Positions 28,135 to 37,125 of a stretch of 58,267 nt of DNA are shown here, in pieces (the stretch's first letter is position 1; every line of letters begins with the position of its first letter). This stretch comes from Pseudomonas oryzihabitans NBRC 102199. GTDB lineage: Bacteria > Pseudomonadota > Gammaproteobacteria > Pseudomonadales > Pseudomonadaceae. A program made the position numbers and the translations under genes. The notes beneath the pieces are model-generated. The model made no database searches. It was not told the origin of the DNA and saw only the letters and a program-made list of their open reading frames with translations. The stretch is from assembly GCF_000730625.1 (NCBI RefSeq), contig NZ_BBIT01000008.1, positions 1-58,267 on the forward strand, given 5' to 3'.

Positions 28135-29466
28135 TTAACCGGCGTTGGTCGCTACGGCCTGGGCATCTGCCTTGGCGCGCGCGGCCTTGCGGCCCATGAC
28201 CAGCACCAGCAGGCCACTGATGGCGCACAGGGTGGCCAGCGGCAGTACCGCCAGGGCATGGCTGTGGGTGGCGCCATGGATGGCGCCATAGACGTTGACC
28301 ATCACCCCGCCGCCGATGAGGTTGGCCAGGGCGCCGATGGCGGCCAGACCCGCCGCTGCGGTGGAGGACGACAGCCAGCCCGAGGCCAGTGCCCAGAACG
28401 GCCCCTTCATCGAATAGGCCCCGATCAGCACCAGACTCAGCAGGATCACCGTGGCGGCCAGGGACGAGGTGAACATGCCCGTCAGCAGGCCCACGGCGAT
28501 CAACAGCATGGTGAGCGAGGTGTGCCAGCGACGCTCGCCGGTGCGATCCGAACTGCGCCCCCAGAGGACCATCGCCACCGAGGCCAGGCCATAGGGAATG
28601 GCATTGGTGAGGCCGACCTCCAGGTTGGACAGGCCAAAGGACTTGAGCAATTGCGGTGCCCAGACGCTCATGGTGCTACCGGCCGCCGAGGCGCCGGAAT
28701 AGATCAGCGCCATTACCCAGATATCCTTGTGCTTGAGCAGCTGCCACAGCGAGATATGGCCGATGCTGGTCTTGCGATTGCGCTCCTCGGCCAGCTTGAG
28801 CGTCAGCCAGTTGCGCTGCTCGTCGCTCAGCCATTTGGCCTGCTCCGGACGGTCGGTCAGCACGAACAGGCAGGCGATACCCAGCAGCACCGCCGGAATG
28901 CCTTCCAGGATGAACAGCCAGTGCCAGCCACGCATGCCCATCCAGCCGTCCAGGCTCAGCAGCAGGCCGGAGAGCGGTGAACCCAGGAAATTGGCGCCCG
29001 GGATCGCCACCATGAAGATGGCGACCATGCGCGCTCTATAGTTGGAGGGCAGCCAGTAGGTGAGGTACAGCAGCACGCCAGGGAAGAAGCCGGCTTCCGC
29101 GGCGCCCAGCAGAAAGCGCATCACATAGAGCGAGTTGGCGCCCTGGACGAAGGCGGTACCGGCCGAGATCAGGCCCCAGGTGATCATGATCCGGGCGATC
29201 CAGATGCGCGCACCGAAGCGCTGCAGCGCCAGGTTGCTCGGCACCTCCACCAGGAAATAGGAAAAGAAGAACAGGCTGCTGGCGAAACCGAAGATCGCCG
29301 GCGTCAGGCCGAGATCCTGGTTCATCTGCAGCGAGGCCATGCCGATGTTGCCACGGTCGATGATGGCGATGAGGTAGCAGACGATCAGGAACGGCAGGAG
29401 GCGCCAGGCGACGCGGCGCATCGTCGCGCGTTCCAGTTCACTGATTTCGGACGTGGAAGAGGTCAT
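28135..29466 (-). CDS. MFS transporter, anion:cation symporter (ACS) family
   Basis: A 443-residue 12-span permease starting MTSSTSEISELERATMRRVAWRLLPF. The phrases LIAIIDRGNIGMASLQMNQDLGL and YLTYWLPSNYRARM are typical of the ACS family (tartrate, phthalate, 4-hydroxyphenylacetate and related carboxylates). It lies between the hydroxyacid dehydrogenase (gap 80 bases) and the amidohydrolase (gap 51), with an AACAATAA tract in its own leader. Probably takes up the organic acid degraded by this operon. Confidence 0.85.
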   Translation of the reverse strand: MTSSTSEISELERATMRRVAWRLLPFLIVCYLIAIIDRGNIGMASLQMNQDLGLTPAIFGFASSLFFFSYFLVEVPSNLALQRFGARIWIARIMITWGLISAGTAFVQGANSLYVMRFLLGAAEAGFFPGVLLYLTYWLPSNYRARMVAIFMVAIPGANFLGSPLSGLLLSLDGWMGMRGWHWLFILEGIPAVLLGIACLFVLTDRPEQAKWLSDEQRNWLTLKLAEERNRKTSIGHISLWQLLKHKDIWVMALIYSGASAAGSTMSVWAPQLLKSFGLSNLEVGLTNAIPYGLASVAMVLWGRSSDRTGERRWHTSLTMLLIAVGLLTGMFTSSLAATVILLSLVLIGAYSMKGPFWALASGWLSSSTAAAGLAAIGALANLIGGGVMVNVYGAIHGATHSHALAVLPLATLCAISGLLVLVMGRKAARAKADAQAVATNAG

Positions 29467-29480
29467 GCAGGCTCTCCGTC

Positions 29481-29488
29481 TTATTGTT
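29481..29488 (-). promoter_or_regulatory. AANAANAA tract upstream of the MFS gene
   Basis: AACAATAA on the minus strand, followed by GACGGAGAG and the MFS ATG 14 bases on. Candidate Hfq/Crc site. Confidence 0.5.
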
Positions 29489-29546
29489 GTGGAGATAGAC
29501 GTAGCGAGCGGCTCCGGGAAGGAGACCGCCCGCCCTGACGCGAGGA

Positions 29547-30524
29547 TCAGGCCGCGATCAGGTGACGATTGACCACGGCACGGGTTTCCACCGCCTTGCC
29601 GTTCCAGCGATCGAGTACCTGCTGCACCGCCACCAGCCCGACCCGGTCGCGGGCCTCGGTGGTGTTGGCGCCCACGTGCGGCGTAGCGACCAGGTTGGTC
29701 AGGCCCCAGAGGGCGCTGTCGGCCGGCGGCGGCTCGGGGTGGAAGGTATCCAGGCCGGCACCGCCGATCTGGCCGTCGCGCAACGCCGCGACCAGCGCCT
29801 GGGTGTCGATCAACTCGCCGCGGGCGGTATTGATCAGCAGGCTGCCGGGACGCATCCGGGCGAACTGGGCGGCGCCGAACAGGTGGCGATTGGCCTCGGT
29901 GAGCGGGCAATGCAGGCTGATGATGTCGCACTCGGCCAACAGGTTATCGAAGCTCTCCTCCCGGCGCACGTGGTCACGCACCGGCAGGCTCTGAAGGTAG
30001 GGATCGTAGACCCGCACCTGCATCCGCAGCGGCGCCACCAGGTCCATCAGCACGCTGCCGATGGAACCCAGGCCCACCAGGCCGAGGGTCTTGCCAAACA
30101 ACTCGGTGCCATTGGCCTGGGCCTTGTCCCAGTGCCCAGCATGCATCCGCGCGTTCAGCCAGGGGGTCTGCCGGGCCACGCTGAACATCAGGGCGAAGGC
30201 GTGCTCGGCCACCGACTGGGCATTGGCGCCCAGGGCGATGGTGACCGGAATGTTTCGGTCGGCCGCCGCCTGCAGATCGATGGTGTCGTAGCCGACGCCG
30301 TGCTTGGCGATGATCTCGAGCTTGGCCGAGGCCTCGATCATCTCGCGGGTCAGCTTGCCCTGGCGGACGATGATGGCGTCGGGCTGCTCCTGGCGGATCA
30401 GCGCGACCAGCTCGTCATGGGGCATGTAGGGCTGGGTGGGTACCACGCGGATGCCGTGGGCGGCAGCCAGGGCCATGGCGTCGGGCGCGAGTTCGGGGCC
30501 GGTGAGAAGCAGGGTGCGGGTCAT
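29547..30524 (-). CDS. D-isomer-specific 2-hydroxyacid dehydrogenase
   Basis: A 325-residue NAD(P)-dependent dehydrogenase of the SerA/GhrB/hydroxypyruvate reductase superfamily. NAD motif GLVGLGSIGSVLMDL, catalytic Arg in LLINTARGELIDT, Glu in the GAGLDTFHPEPP region and catalytic His in VATPHVGANT. It probably interconverts a 2-hydroxy and a 2-oxo acid. First gene of the three-gene minus-strand operon; AACAACAA abuts GGGATAACC in its leader. It is divergent from the RraA-type aldolase gene. Confidence 0.84.
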   Translation of the reverse strand: MTRTLLLTGPELAPDAMALAAAHGIRVVPTQPYMPHDELVALIRQEQPDAIIVRQGKLTREMIEASAKLEIIAKHGVGYDTIDLQAAADRNIPVTIALGANAQSVAEHAFALMFSVARQTPWLNARMHAGHWDKAQANGTELFGKTLGLVGLGSIGSVLMDLVAPLRMQVRVYDPYLQSLPVRDHVRREESFDNLLAECDIISLHCPLTEANRHLFGAAQFARMRPGSLLINTARGELIDTQALVAALRDGQIGGAGLDTFHPEPPPADSALWGLTNLVATPHVGANTTEARDRVGLVAVQQVLDRWNGKAVETRAVVNRHLIAA

Positions 30525-30536
30525 GTGGGTTATCCC

Positions 30537-30544
30537 TTGTTGTT
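30537..30544 (-). promoter_or_regulatory. AANAANAA tract upstream of the hydroxyacid dehydrogenase
   Basis: AACAACAA followed by GGGATAA, 12 bases before the ATG on the minus strand. Candidate Hfq/Crc site. Confidence 0.6.
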
Positions 30545-30600
30545 ATGACGTCGTCCGTCGAGCGGACAGCCAGATGAGCAGGCCTTGACCTTAGCATAAT

Positions 30601-30685
30601 GGAATAGCGTTGCAATACTGAACGTAACCTGGAATTTAACGCCACCCATCCGACCGTTGAATGTTTAAAAAAGAAATGCCATTCT
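30601..30685. promoter_or_regulatory. Two copies of the GAAATGNCATTTC-type operator (degenerate)
   Basis: GGAATAGCGTTGC at 30601-30613 (weak, 8 of 12 defined positions) and GAAATGCCATTCT at 30673-30685 (10 of 12) lie between the divergent hydroxyacid dehydrogenase and RraA genes. They belong to a family of six sites at 30.6, 34.2-34.3 and 43.5-43.6 kb. Confidence 0.5.
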
Positions 30686-30733
30686 GAAATTCGACACCCG
30701 CTCCAGCGGCATCCAACAAAGCCCACAAGAGAA

Positions 30734-31414
30734 ATGCCCATGACCATCGGATTCAGAGTTCTCAATGCCCAACGCAAGGTCGCAGCCGAATGGGTCGCGC
30801 GTTATCGTGAGGTTCCGGTCGCCAATGTCAGCGACTCGATGAACCGCATGACCGCCGGCGGCTCGCGCCTGCGTCCCATGCACCGCCAGGGCGTGCTGGC
30901 CGGCCCGGCACTGACCGTGAAGGCGCGCCCGGGTGACAACCTCATGCTGCACTACGCCCTGGACATCGCCGAGCCGGGCGACGTCATCGTGGTGGATGCC
31001 GGTGGCGACCTGACCAATGCCCTGATCGGCGAGATGATGGTGGCCTATGCGGTCAAGCGCGGCGTGGCCGGCATCGTCATCAATGGCGCCATCCGCGATG
31101 CCGCCAACATCGGCGCGGGTGACTTCCCCCTGTTCGCCGCCGGCATCTCCCACCGCGGCCCCTACAAGGATGGCCCGGGCGAGATCAACATCCCCATCGC
31201 CATCGACGGCATGGTCATCGAGCCGGGCGATCTGATCATCGGCGACGACGACGGCCTGCTCTGCGTGCCCTACGACCAGGTCGCCGAGGTCTATGACCGC
31301 GCCACCGCCAAGCACGCGGCGGAAGAAAAGCAGATGCGGCAGATCGCCGAAGGCACCAATGACCGTAGCTGGGTGCTGGAATCGCTCAAGAAGAAGGGTT
31401 GCGCCCTCCCCTAG
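30734..31414 (+). CDS. RraA-family aldolase/decarboxylase (HMG/CHA aldolase-like)
   Basis: 226 residues (224 if the ATG at 30740 is used). It has the conserved GDNLMLHYALDIAEPGDVIVVDAGG region and the active-site GIVINGAIRD (R121, D122), followed by ISHRGPYKDGPGEINIPI. Family members are class II 4-hydroxy-4-methyl-2-oxoglutarate or 4-carboxy-4-hydroxy-2-oxoadipate aldolases with oxaloacetate decarboxylase activity. Inference: it releases pyruvate from the end product of this region's pathway. Divergent from the hydroxyacid dehydrogenase operon; ends at a clear terminator. Confidence 0.8.
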   Translation: MPMTIGFRVLNAQRKVAAEWVARYREVPVANVSDSMNRMTAGGSRLRPMHRQGVLAGPALTVKARPGDNLMLHYALDIAEPGDVIVVDAGGDLTNALIGEMMVAYAVKRGVAGIVINGAIRDAANIGAGDFPLFAAGISHRGPYKDGPGEINIPIAIDGMVIEPGDLIIGDDDGLLCVPYDQVAEVYDRATAKHAAEEKQMRQIAEGTNDRSWVLESLKKKGCALP

Positions 31415-31432
31415 TCCGTATCCCGAATGAAG

Positions 31433-31458
31433 AAAGGCAGCCTGGTGCTGCCTTTTTT
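31433..31458 (+). terminator. Intrinsic terminator after the RraA-type gene
   Basis: AAAGGCAGC-CTGGT-GCTGCCTTTTTT: 9-bp stem, 5-base loop, six-T tract, 19 bases after the stop codon. The following gap to 31795 (about 340 bases) has no convincing gene, only a small GGCGGC/GCCGCC hairpin near 31768-31784. Confidence 0.88.
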
Positions 31459-31795
31459 ATTGTGCATCGGGTCCATTGGCGCTCGTCGAACTCAACCTGT
31501 CCCTTCTGGACGGGCACGACAGGTCGCGCAGTAACCGGGACAGTAGGGTCGCACCTCGACGACTCAAGCCAACCAGCCTCGCGACGTGTCAGGAGCATAG
31601 GGCAAGGCGGCCAGCCCCCTTGCTGCGAAGAGACGCGCCATCGAGAGGCGTCAACGTTCGAGGACGCCAGCTGCCGGCATCCCGCCAGCATCTCCTGCCC
31701 GGTCCTATCCGGAGCGCTGGCCTCTCGCCCAAGAGCAGCCAGCCGCAAAAGCAGAAGGCGGCTCATCGCCGCCCCCTTCCTGGCTCGCCCCTGAA

Positions 31796-33151
31796 TCAGG
31801 TGCGACCCGCAGGCTCCAACCCGGTCCCACCAACTGGCTTCACCGGCGCCCGGCGACTCGGGTCGCCCAGCCAGAGCATCATGACGACACCCAGCGCCAT
31901 TACCGAGGCCACCACGTAGAAGGGACCGGAGTAACTCTGGGTCGCATCCTTGACCAGGCCGATGGCGAAGGGCCCGACGAAGCCGCCGAGGTTGCCGATG
32001 GAGACGATCAGCGCCAATCCGCCCGCTGCCGCCCGACCGGTCAGGAAGCTGGAGGGAATGGCCCAGAAGGTCGCCTGGAAGGACAGGATGCTGGCCACCG
32101 TCACGCTCAGACAACTCATGCGCAACAGCGGATCGGCCGAGAGCGCAGCGCCCACCAGACCGCAGGCGGCCAGCCCCAGCGCGCCGGCCACATAGGGCAG
32201 TCGGTGCGCACTCAGGTTGGCCTGCCGCGCCCAGAGGGTCATGGCGACGGCGCCGAGGATATAGGGGATGGTCGCCACCAGTCCCACGGTGGTGTTCTGC
32301 ATGCCCAGGCTCTTGATGATCTGCGGCATCCAGATCCCGATCCCCACGGAGCCGACGATGCCGCAAAAGTTGATGGCGGCCAGCACGAAGACCTTGGGAT
32401 TGGTGAGGGCAGCGCGCAGGGTGGAGCCATGGGCCGCGCCTATCTCGCGCTGCTCGCGGGCCAGTCGTTCGGTCAGCCAGGTGCGCTCGCGAGTCGACAG
32501 CCAGCGCGCCTTGGCCGGCGAATCCACCAGCACGAAAAGACAGAGGATACCCAGCAGCACCGCTGGCAAGGCTTCCACCACCAGCAGGAATTGCCAGTTC
32601 TTCAACCCCATGAAGTCATGGATGTCCAGCAGGAAGCCCGACAGCGGCGAGCCGATGATGTTGGCGGTGGGGATGCCCAACAGGAAGGCGGCGGTCGCCT
32701 TGGCGCGCCACTTCCCCGGGAACCAGTAGGTGAAGTAGAGATAGACCCCCGGGGTGAAGCCGGCCTCGGCCACCCCGAGCAGGAAGCGCAGGATGCTGAA
32801 GCTGACCGGGCCGGTGGCGAAGGCCGTGGCCATGGAGATCAGGCCCCAGCTGATCATGATCCGGGCAATCCAGATCCGCGCGCCAAAGCGCTGCATGAGC
32901 AGGTTGCTGGGAATCTCGAAGATGAAATAACCGAAGAAGAACAGACCCGCTGCCCAGCCGAACATGGTTGCCGTCAGGCCCAGGTCCTTGTTCATGCTGA
33001 TGGCCGCGAAGCCGACGTTGGTGCGATCCAGGTAGCTGATCACATAGCAGGCGAAGATGAACGGCAGGATGCGCCACAGGGCGCGATGCAATACCTGTTC
33101 GCCTTCGGCATCGGTCAAGGGCGGCTGGCCGCCCAGCGGGGTCTGACTCAT
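31796..33151 (-). CDS. MFS transporter, ACS family
   Basis: A 451-residue 12-span permease starting MSQTPLGGQPPLTDAEGEQ. Close in pattern to the MFS protein at 28135-29466: VISYLDRTNVGFAAISMNKDLGL, YFTYWFPGKWRAKA, FGARIWIARIMISWGLIS. The last ten residues (GGTGLEPAGRT after the final helix) look unlike family tails and run through a tRNA-3'-end-like sequence. Its leader has a weaker A-rich tract (CAATAATTACAACAGAGG). Convergent with the RraA gene and upstream, on the same strand, of nothing else. A carboxylate substrate is inferred. Confidence 0.84.
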   Translation of the reverse strand: MSQTPLGGQPPLTDAEGEQVLHRALWRILPFIFACYVISYLDRTNVGFAAISMNKDLGLTATMFGWAAGLFFFGYFIFEIPSNLLMQRFGARIWIARIMISWGLISMATAFATGPVSFSILRFLLGVAEAGFTPGVYLYFTYWFPGKWRAKATAAFLLGIPTANIIGSPLSGFLLDIHDFMGLKNWQFLLVVEALPAVLLGILCLFVLVDSPAKARWLSTRERTWLTERLAREQREIGAAHGSTLRAALTNPKVFVLAAINFCGIVGSVGIGIWMPQIIKSLGMQNTTVGLVATIPYILGAVAMTLWARQANLSAHRLPYVAGALGLAACGLVGAALSADPLLRMSCLSVTVASILSFQATFWAIPSSFLTGRAAAGGLALIVSIGNLGGFVGPFAIGLVKDATQSYSGPFYVVASVMALGVVMMLWLGDPSRRAPVKPVGGTGLEPAGRT

Positions 33152-33204
33152 GGATAACCTCTGTTGTAATTATTGTGGAGCTGACAAGGGCGCCGGAGCG
33201 CTGT

Positions 33205-34125
33205 TTACAGATGAGAGAACAGGGGTAGTCCCCGTACGCTGGTCTCCACCCGCAGGATGCTGCCGGTCTCGGATTCGGTGATGAACAGACTGCTCCCCTC
33301 GGGGCCGCCGAAGGCCAGGTTGGTGTTGCTGATGCCCGCGCAGGATTTCAACCGCGCCAGGGGCTCGGCCACCTGCGACAGCTGCCAGACCGAGCCGAAA
33401 CCGGTATGGGCGATATAGAGGTTGCTCTCCTCATCCAGCGCCAGGCCGTCCGGACCACCGAGGCCACCGTGGAGCTGGGCGAAGACCCCGACCTTGCCGA
33501 TCAGCGAGCCGTTGCCCAGGGGAATACGCCAGATCTGCTGCGCCCGGGTCACCGCGATCAGCAGGTGGTTGAGCCGCGGATCGAAGACGATGCCATTGGG
33601 GCTGGGCACCGTGTTCAACAGACAGCTGAGCTGGCCGTCGGCGCTCAGGCGATAGATCCGGCCGCTGGCATCCTGCAGGCCGGTCTGGCCCTGGTCGGTG
33701 AAGTAGAGATCCCCGGCCGGCGAGAACACCAGGTCGTTGACCCCCTTGAAGCCTTCCGAGCCGGCGCTGCCCAGTAGCGTCTCCACCTCGCCGCGCAGCG
33801 GATCGAGCAGCAGGATGCCGCGCTTGTAGTCGGCGATGAAGATGCGCCCGTCACGATGGATCTTCAGGCCATTGGGCCAGCCGTCGTACTCGCAGACCAG
33901 TTCCCACTCCCCTTGGGGATCGATGCGGAAGATGCGTCCATTGGGGATGTCGGTGACATAGAGATTGCCCTGTCGATCGAAGGAAGGCCCTTCGAGGAAG
34001 GAATCGATCGCCCTGCCCTGGCGGTTGGCATCCGCCCAGGCCGTGCGCTTCGGCTGGCGATAGCGATCGGGCAGGCGGGTGAAGACAGAGGTTTGGATAG
34101 TCGGCGGCGCAGCGAAAAAGCTCAT
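33205..34125 (-). CDS. SMP-30/gluconolactonase-family protein
   Basis: A 306-residue beta-propeller protein starting MSFFAAPPTIQTSVFTRLP. Landmarks: LEGPSFDRQGNLYVTDIPNGRIFRI (metal-ligand Glu in EGP), GWPNGLKIH, GVNDLVFSPAGDLYFTDQGQ (Asn-Asp), SPNGIVFD and GGPDGLALDEESNLYIAHTG. Family members hydrolyse sugar lactones and other lactones in a Ca/Zn-dependent manner. It is probably co-transcribed with the downstream MFS gene (53-base gap) and divergent from the ABC operon. Confidence 0.84.
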   Translation of the reverse strand: MSFFAAPPTIQTSVFTRLPDRYRQPKRTAWADANRQGRAIDSFLEGPSFDRQGNLYVTDIPNGRIFRIDPQGEWELVCEYDGWPNGLKIHRDGRIFIADYKRGILLLDPLRGEVETLLGSAGSEGFKGVNDLVFSPAGDLYFTDQGQTGLQDASGRIYRLSADGQLSCLLNTVPSPNGIVFDPRLNHLLIAVTRAQQIWRIPLGNGSLIGKVGVFAQLHGGLGGPDGLALDEESNLYIAHTGFGSVWQLSQVAEPLARLKSCAGISNTNLAFGGPEGSSLFITESETGSILRVETSVRGLPLFSHL

Positions 34126-34189
34126 GACCAGGCACCTGAGAGAGGCTGAAGCCCCTCGGCAAAAAAGGCTATGCAATTTTATTTTTAAC

Positions 34190-34321
34190 GAAATGCCGTT
34201 GCAAAAATAAAACACTCAAGGCCAATTGCAAGCAAAAGTTTTCAGCTAACGAAGGCTGCATCCTCAAGGCTGCTTGACAGGCAAGGCTTTTCTAAATACT
34301 CCTTAAAAGAAATGGCATTTC
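34190..34321. promoter_or_regulatory. Two GAAATGNCATTTC-type operators between the lactonase and ABC operons
   Basis: GAAATGCCGTTGC at 34190-34202 (10 of 12) is flanked by TTTTATTTTT and AAAAATAAAA arms. GAAATGGCATTTC at 34309-34321 is a perfect palindrome. The second site lies just after a TTGACA -35 (34274-34279) at the expected transcription start, a classic repressor position for the ABC operon. Confidence 0.65.
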
Positions 34322-34324
34322 AAA

Positions 34325-34332
34325 AATAACAA
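34325..34332 (+). promoter_or_regulatory. AANAANAA tract upstream of the ABC binding-protein gene
   Basis: AATAACAA merges into the Shine-Dalgarno AAGGAG, 10 bases before the ATG. Candidate Hfq/Crc site. Confidence 0.6.
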
Positions 34333-34342
34333 GGAGAACGCC

Positions 34343-35386
34343 ATGCTGCACCCGTCCGGCCGCTCATCCCGTCCCGCCCTGCGTCAGCTCGCCCGCGTCC
34401 TGGGTCTGGCCGCCAGCCTCACCTTGGCTACCGTCCTCCCCGCTCAGGCCCAGACCGAACAGAGCCAGGTCACCCTGGCCATCCAGTACGGCTACGCCTA
34501 TCTGCCCGTGACCCTGGCGGACAAGCTGGGCTTCTTTCGCGAGCAGGCCAAGGCCGCCGGACAGCCCGACACCCAGTTCGAGATCAAGCGCATCAGCGGT
34601 TCGCCGGCCATCAACGACGCCCTGATCAGCGGCAACATCGACATCGGCGGCTACGGCCTGCCCGGTACCCTGGTGGCCTGGCAAAAGACACAGAAGTCAC
34701 TCGATATCCGCGCGCTCTGCGCCCTTGTCGCCGGCGACAACGCCCTGTTCGTCAACGACCCTTCGATCAAATCACTCAAGGACTTCAAGGCCGACCAGAA
34801 GATCGCCGTGAGCTCTCCCACCGGCCAGCAGGCTCTGCTGCTGCAGATGGCCGCCGAGCGCACCTTCGGCCCGGGCCAGGCACACCGGCTGGACAACCTG
34901 ATGGTGGCCCTGCCCCATCCCGACGCCACCGCCAGCCTGCTCAACAAGGCCGGTATCACCGGCTACATCGGCCCCAACCCCTACAGCTATCTGCTGGCCA
35001 AGGACGCCAAGGTCACCAAGCTCTTCGACTTTTCCAGGGAACTCGACCTGCGCATGACCAGCGGGGTGCTGACCACCACCGGCAAGTTCGTCAAGCGCAA
35101 CCCTAAACTCAGCGCCGCCGTAGTCGCCGCCATCGGCCAGGCCCAGGACTTCATCAAGGCCGAGCCGCGCAAGGCTGCCGAACTCTTCCTGCAGTCGGAG
35201 CCCTCCAGCCTGAGTCTCGATCAGGTGGAAGAGATGCTGCGTGGCGTCAGTGGCGAATGGTCGGTGCAGCCTATCGGCGTCATGACTCTGGCCACCTTCA
35301 TGGTCGGCAGCGGTGCTCTCAAGGAGGCACCGCAACGCTGGCAGCAGGTCTTCTTCGATCCCGTGGCCACCGGCGAGGGCAACTGA
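34343..35386 (+). CDS. ABC transporter substrate-binding protein (NMT1/SsuA/TauA-like)
   Basis: A 347-residue periplasmic protein with a signal peptide (ARVLGLAASLTLATVLPAQAQ). The fold phrases IQYGYAYLPVTLADKLGFFREQ, SGSPAINDALISGNIDIGGYG and LKDFKADQKIAVSSPTGQQALLLQMAAERTFG are typical of nitrate/sulfonate/taurine/aromatic-acid ABC binding proteins. First gene of an SBP-ATPase-permease-amidohydrolase run. The ligand is unknown; the neighbourhood suggests a carboxylic acid or lactone rather than a sulfonate. Confidence 0.85.
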   Translation: MLHPSGRSSRPALRQLARVLGLAASLTLATVLPAQAQTEQSQVTLAIQYGYAYLPVTLADKLGFFREQAKAAGQPDTQFEIKRISGSPAINDALISGNIDIGGYGLPGTLVAWQKTQKSLDIRALCALVAGDNALFVNDPSIKSLKDFKADQKIAVSSPTGQQALLLQMAAERTFGPGQAHRLDNLMVALPHPDATASLLNKAGITGYIGPNPYSYLLAKDAKVTKLFDFSRELDLRMTSGVLTTTGKFVKRNPKLSAAVVAAIGQAQDFIKAEPRKAAELFLQSEPSSLSLDQVEEMLRGVSGEWSVQPIGVMTLATFMVGSGALKEAPQRWQQVFFDPVATGEGN

Positions 35387-35387
35387 C

Positions 35388-36212
35388 ATGAACGCCGTAC
35401 CGACCTCCGCACCCACCGCCGTACCGGATAGCCCTGCCTGCCTGCTGCAGGTCGACAACGTGACCCTGCAATACAAGACCCGCGAACAGCTGATCACCGC
35501 GACGCACCAGGTGTCCTTCGCGGTCCGCGAATACGACCGCTTCATCCTGCTCGGCCCCTCGGGCTGCGGCAAATCCAGCCTGCTCAAGAGCGTCGCCGGC
35601 TTTCTCGAACCGGCGGCGGGCCACATCCGCCTCCAGGGCCAGGACGTCCGCGAACCCGGTCCGGATCGCATGATGGTGTTCCAGGAATTCGACCAGCTGA
35701 TGCCCTGGAAGACCGTACTCGGCAATATCCTCTTCCCGCTCCAGGAAACCCGGCGCTTCCCCGCCGGCGAATTGCGCGACCGCGCCCGGGCTGCCGCGGT
35801 CAAGGTGGGCCTGGAGAAATTCGTCGATGCCTATCCGCACCAGCTCTCCGGTGGCATGAAGCAGCGCGTGGCCATCGCTCGCGCCCTGGCCATGGAGCCG
35901 GCCATCCTGCTAATGGACGAACCCTTCGCCGCCCTCGACGCCCTCACCCGGCGGCGCATGCAAGAGGAACTGCTCGGGCTCTGGGAGCAGTCGCCCTTCA
36001 CCCTGATGTTCGTCACCCACTCCATCGAGGAGGCCATCCTGCTCGGCTCGCGCATCCTGGTGCTCAGCCCTCATCCCGGCCAGGTCCGTGCCGAGCTCGA
36101 TGCCAGCCAGTACGGCTTCCGTCAGCAGGGCGCCGCCGGCTTCACCGCCTTCCACAATCGCATCAGCCAGATGCTGTTCGGCCCCAACGCCAGCGAGACC
36201 GCCCATGACTAA
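35388..36212 (+). CDS. ABC transporter ATPase (SsuB/TauB-like)
   Basis: A 274-residue ATPase starting MNAVPTSAPTAVPDS, with Walker A LLGPSGCGKSS, Q-loop MVFQEFDQLMPWKTV, signature LSGGMKQR, Walker B ILLMDEPFAALD and the H-switch MFVTHS. The start lies one base after the binding-protein stop. It overlaps the following permease by eight bases, so all three are translationally coupled. Confidence 0.88.
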   Translation: MNAVPTSAPTAVPDSPACLLQVDNVTLQYKTREQLITATHQVSFAVREYDRFILLGPSGCGKSSLLKSVAGFLEPAAGHIRLQGQDVREPGPDRMMVFQEFDQLMPWKTVLGNILFPLQETRRFPAGELRDRARAAAVKVGLEKFVDAYPHQLSGGMKQRVAIARALAMEPAILLMDEPFAALDALTRRRMQEELLGLWEQSPFTLMFVTHSIEEAILLGSRILVLSPHPGQVRAELDASQYGFRQQGAAGFTAFHNRISQMLFGPNASETAHD

Positions 36213-37083
36213 GCCCGCCGTCATCCTGCAACCGCGCCCGGACCTCGAATACACCCCGGTCGCCCCCGGCCAGGTCGGCGACATCGCCCGGCGGCTGGGT
36301 CTGGCGGAGCGCCTGTTCGCCCAGGCCGGCGTGCGCCGCACCCTGGTGCTGATCGCCCTGGCGCTGATCTGGGAGGTCTATGCCCGCTACCTGGACAACC
36401 CGCTGATGTTCCCGACCTTCAGCGACACCGTCGTCGCGCTGTGGACCGATCTGGTCAATGGCGCCCTGCCCCTCGCCGTGCTCAGCTCGCTCAAGGTGTT
36501 GATGGTGAGCTATGGCCTGGCCATCGCCCTGGCGATGCTGCTCACCACCCTGGCCGTGTCCACCCGGGTGGGCACCGATATCCTCGCCACCCTCACCGCC
36601 ATGTTCAACCCGCTGCCGGCCATCGCCATCCTGCCGCTGGCCATGCTCTGGTTCGGTCTCGGCGTGCAGAGTCTGATGCTGGTCATCGTCCATTCGGTGC
36701 TCTGGGCGGTGGCGCTCAACACCTATTCGGGCTTCCTCTCGGTCAGCCAGACCCAGCGCATGGCCGGGCGCAACTATGGGCTGCGCGGCATCCGCCTGGT
36801 GGCCAAGGTGCTGATCCCGGCGGCGGTGCCTTCGATCCTCGCCGGCCTGAAGATCGGCTGGGCCTTCGCCTGGCGTACCCTGATCGCCGCCGAGCTGGTG
36901 TTCGGTGTCTCCGGCAACTCGGGTGGCCTGGGCTGGTACGTCTTCCAGCACCGCAACGCCCTGGAGACCTCCAATGTCTTCGCCGGCCTGCTGATGGTCA
37001 TCATCATCGGCCTGGTGGTGGAAGGCCTGGTGTTCCGCAGCATCGAGGTGCTCACGGTGCGCCGCTGGGGCATGCAGAATTGA
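36205..37083 (+). CDS. ABC transporter permease (SsuC/TauC-like)
   Basis: A 292-residue inner-membrane permease starting MTKPAVILQPRPDLEY, with six predicted spans. The ATPase-contact loop reads KVLIPAAVPSILAGLKIGWAFAWRTLIAAELVFG, as in the nitrate/sulfonate/taurine permease family. Third gene of the ABC operon. Confidence 0.87.
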   Translation: MTKPAVILQPRPDLEYTPVAPGQVGDIARRLGLAERLFAQAGVRRTLVLIALALIWEVYARYLDNPLMFPTFSDTVVALWTDLVNGALPLAVLSSLKVLMVSYGLAIALAMLLTTLAVSTRVGTDILATLTAMFNPLPAIAILPLAMLWFGLGVQSLMLVIVHSVLWAVALNTYSGFLSVSQTQRMAGRNYGLRGIRLVAKVLIPAAVPSILAGLKIGWAFAWRTLIAAELVFGVSGNSGGLGWYVFQHRNALETSNVFAGLLMVIIIGLVVEGLVFRSIEVLTVRRWGMQN

Positions 37084-37125
37084 CTCGCCCCTCACTATCC
37101 AAAAGCCTTCTCCGGAGCCGTCGCC

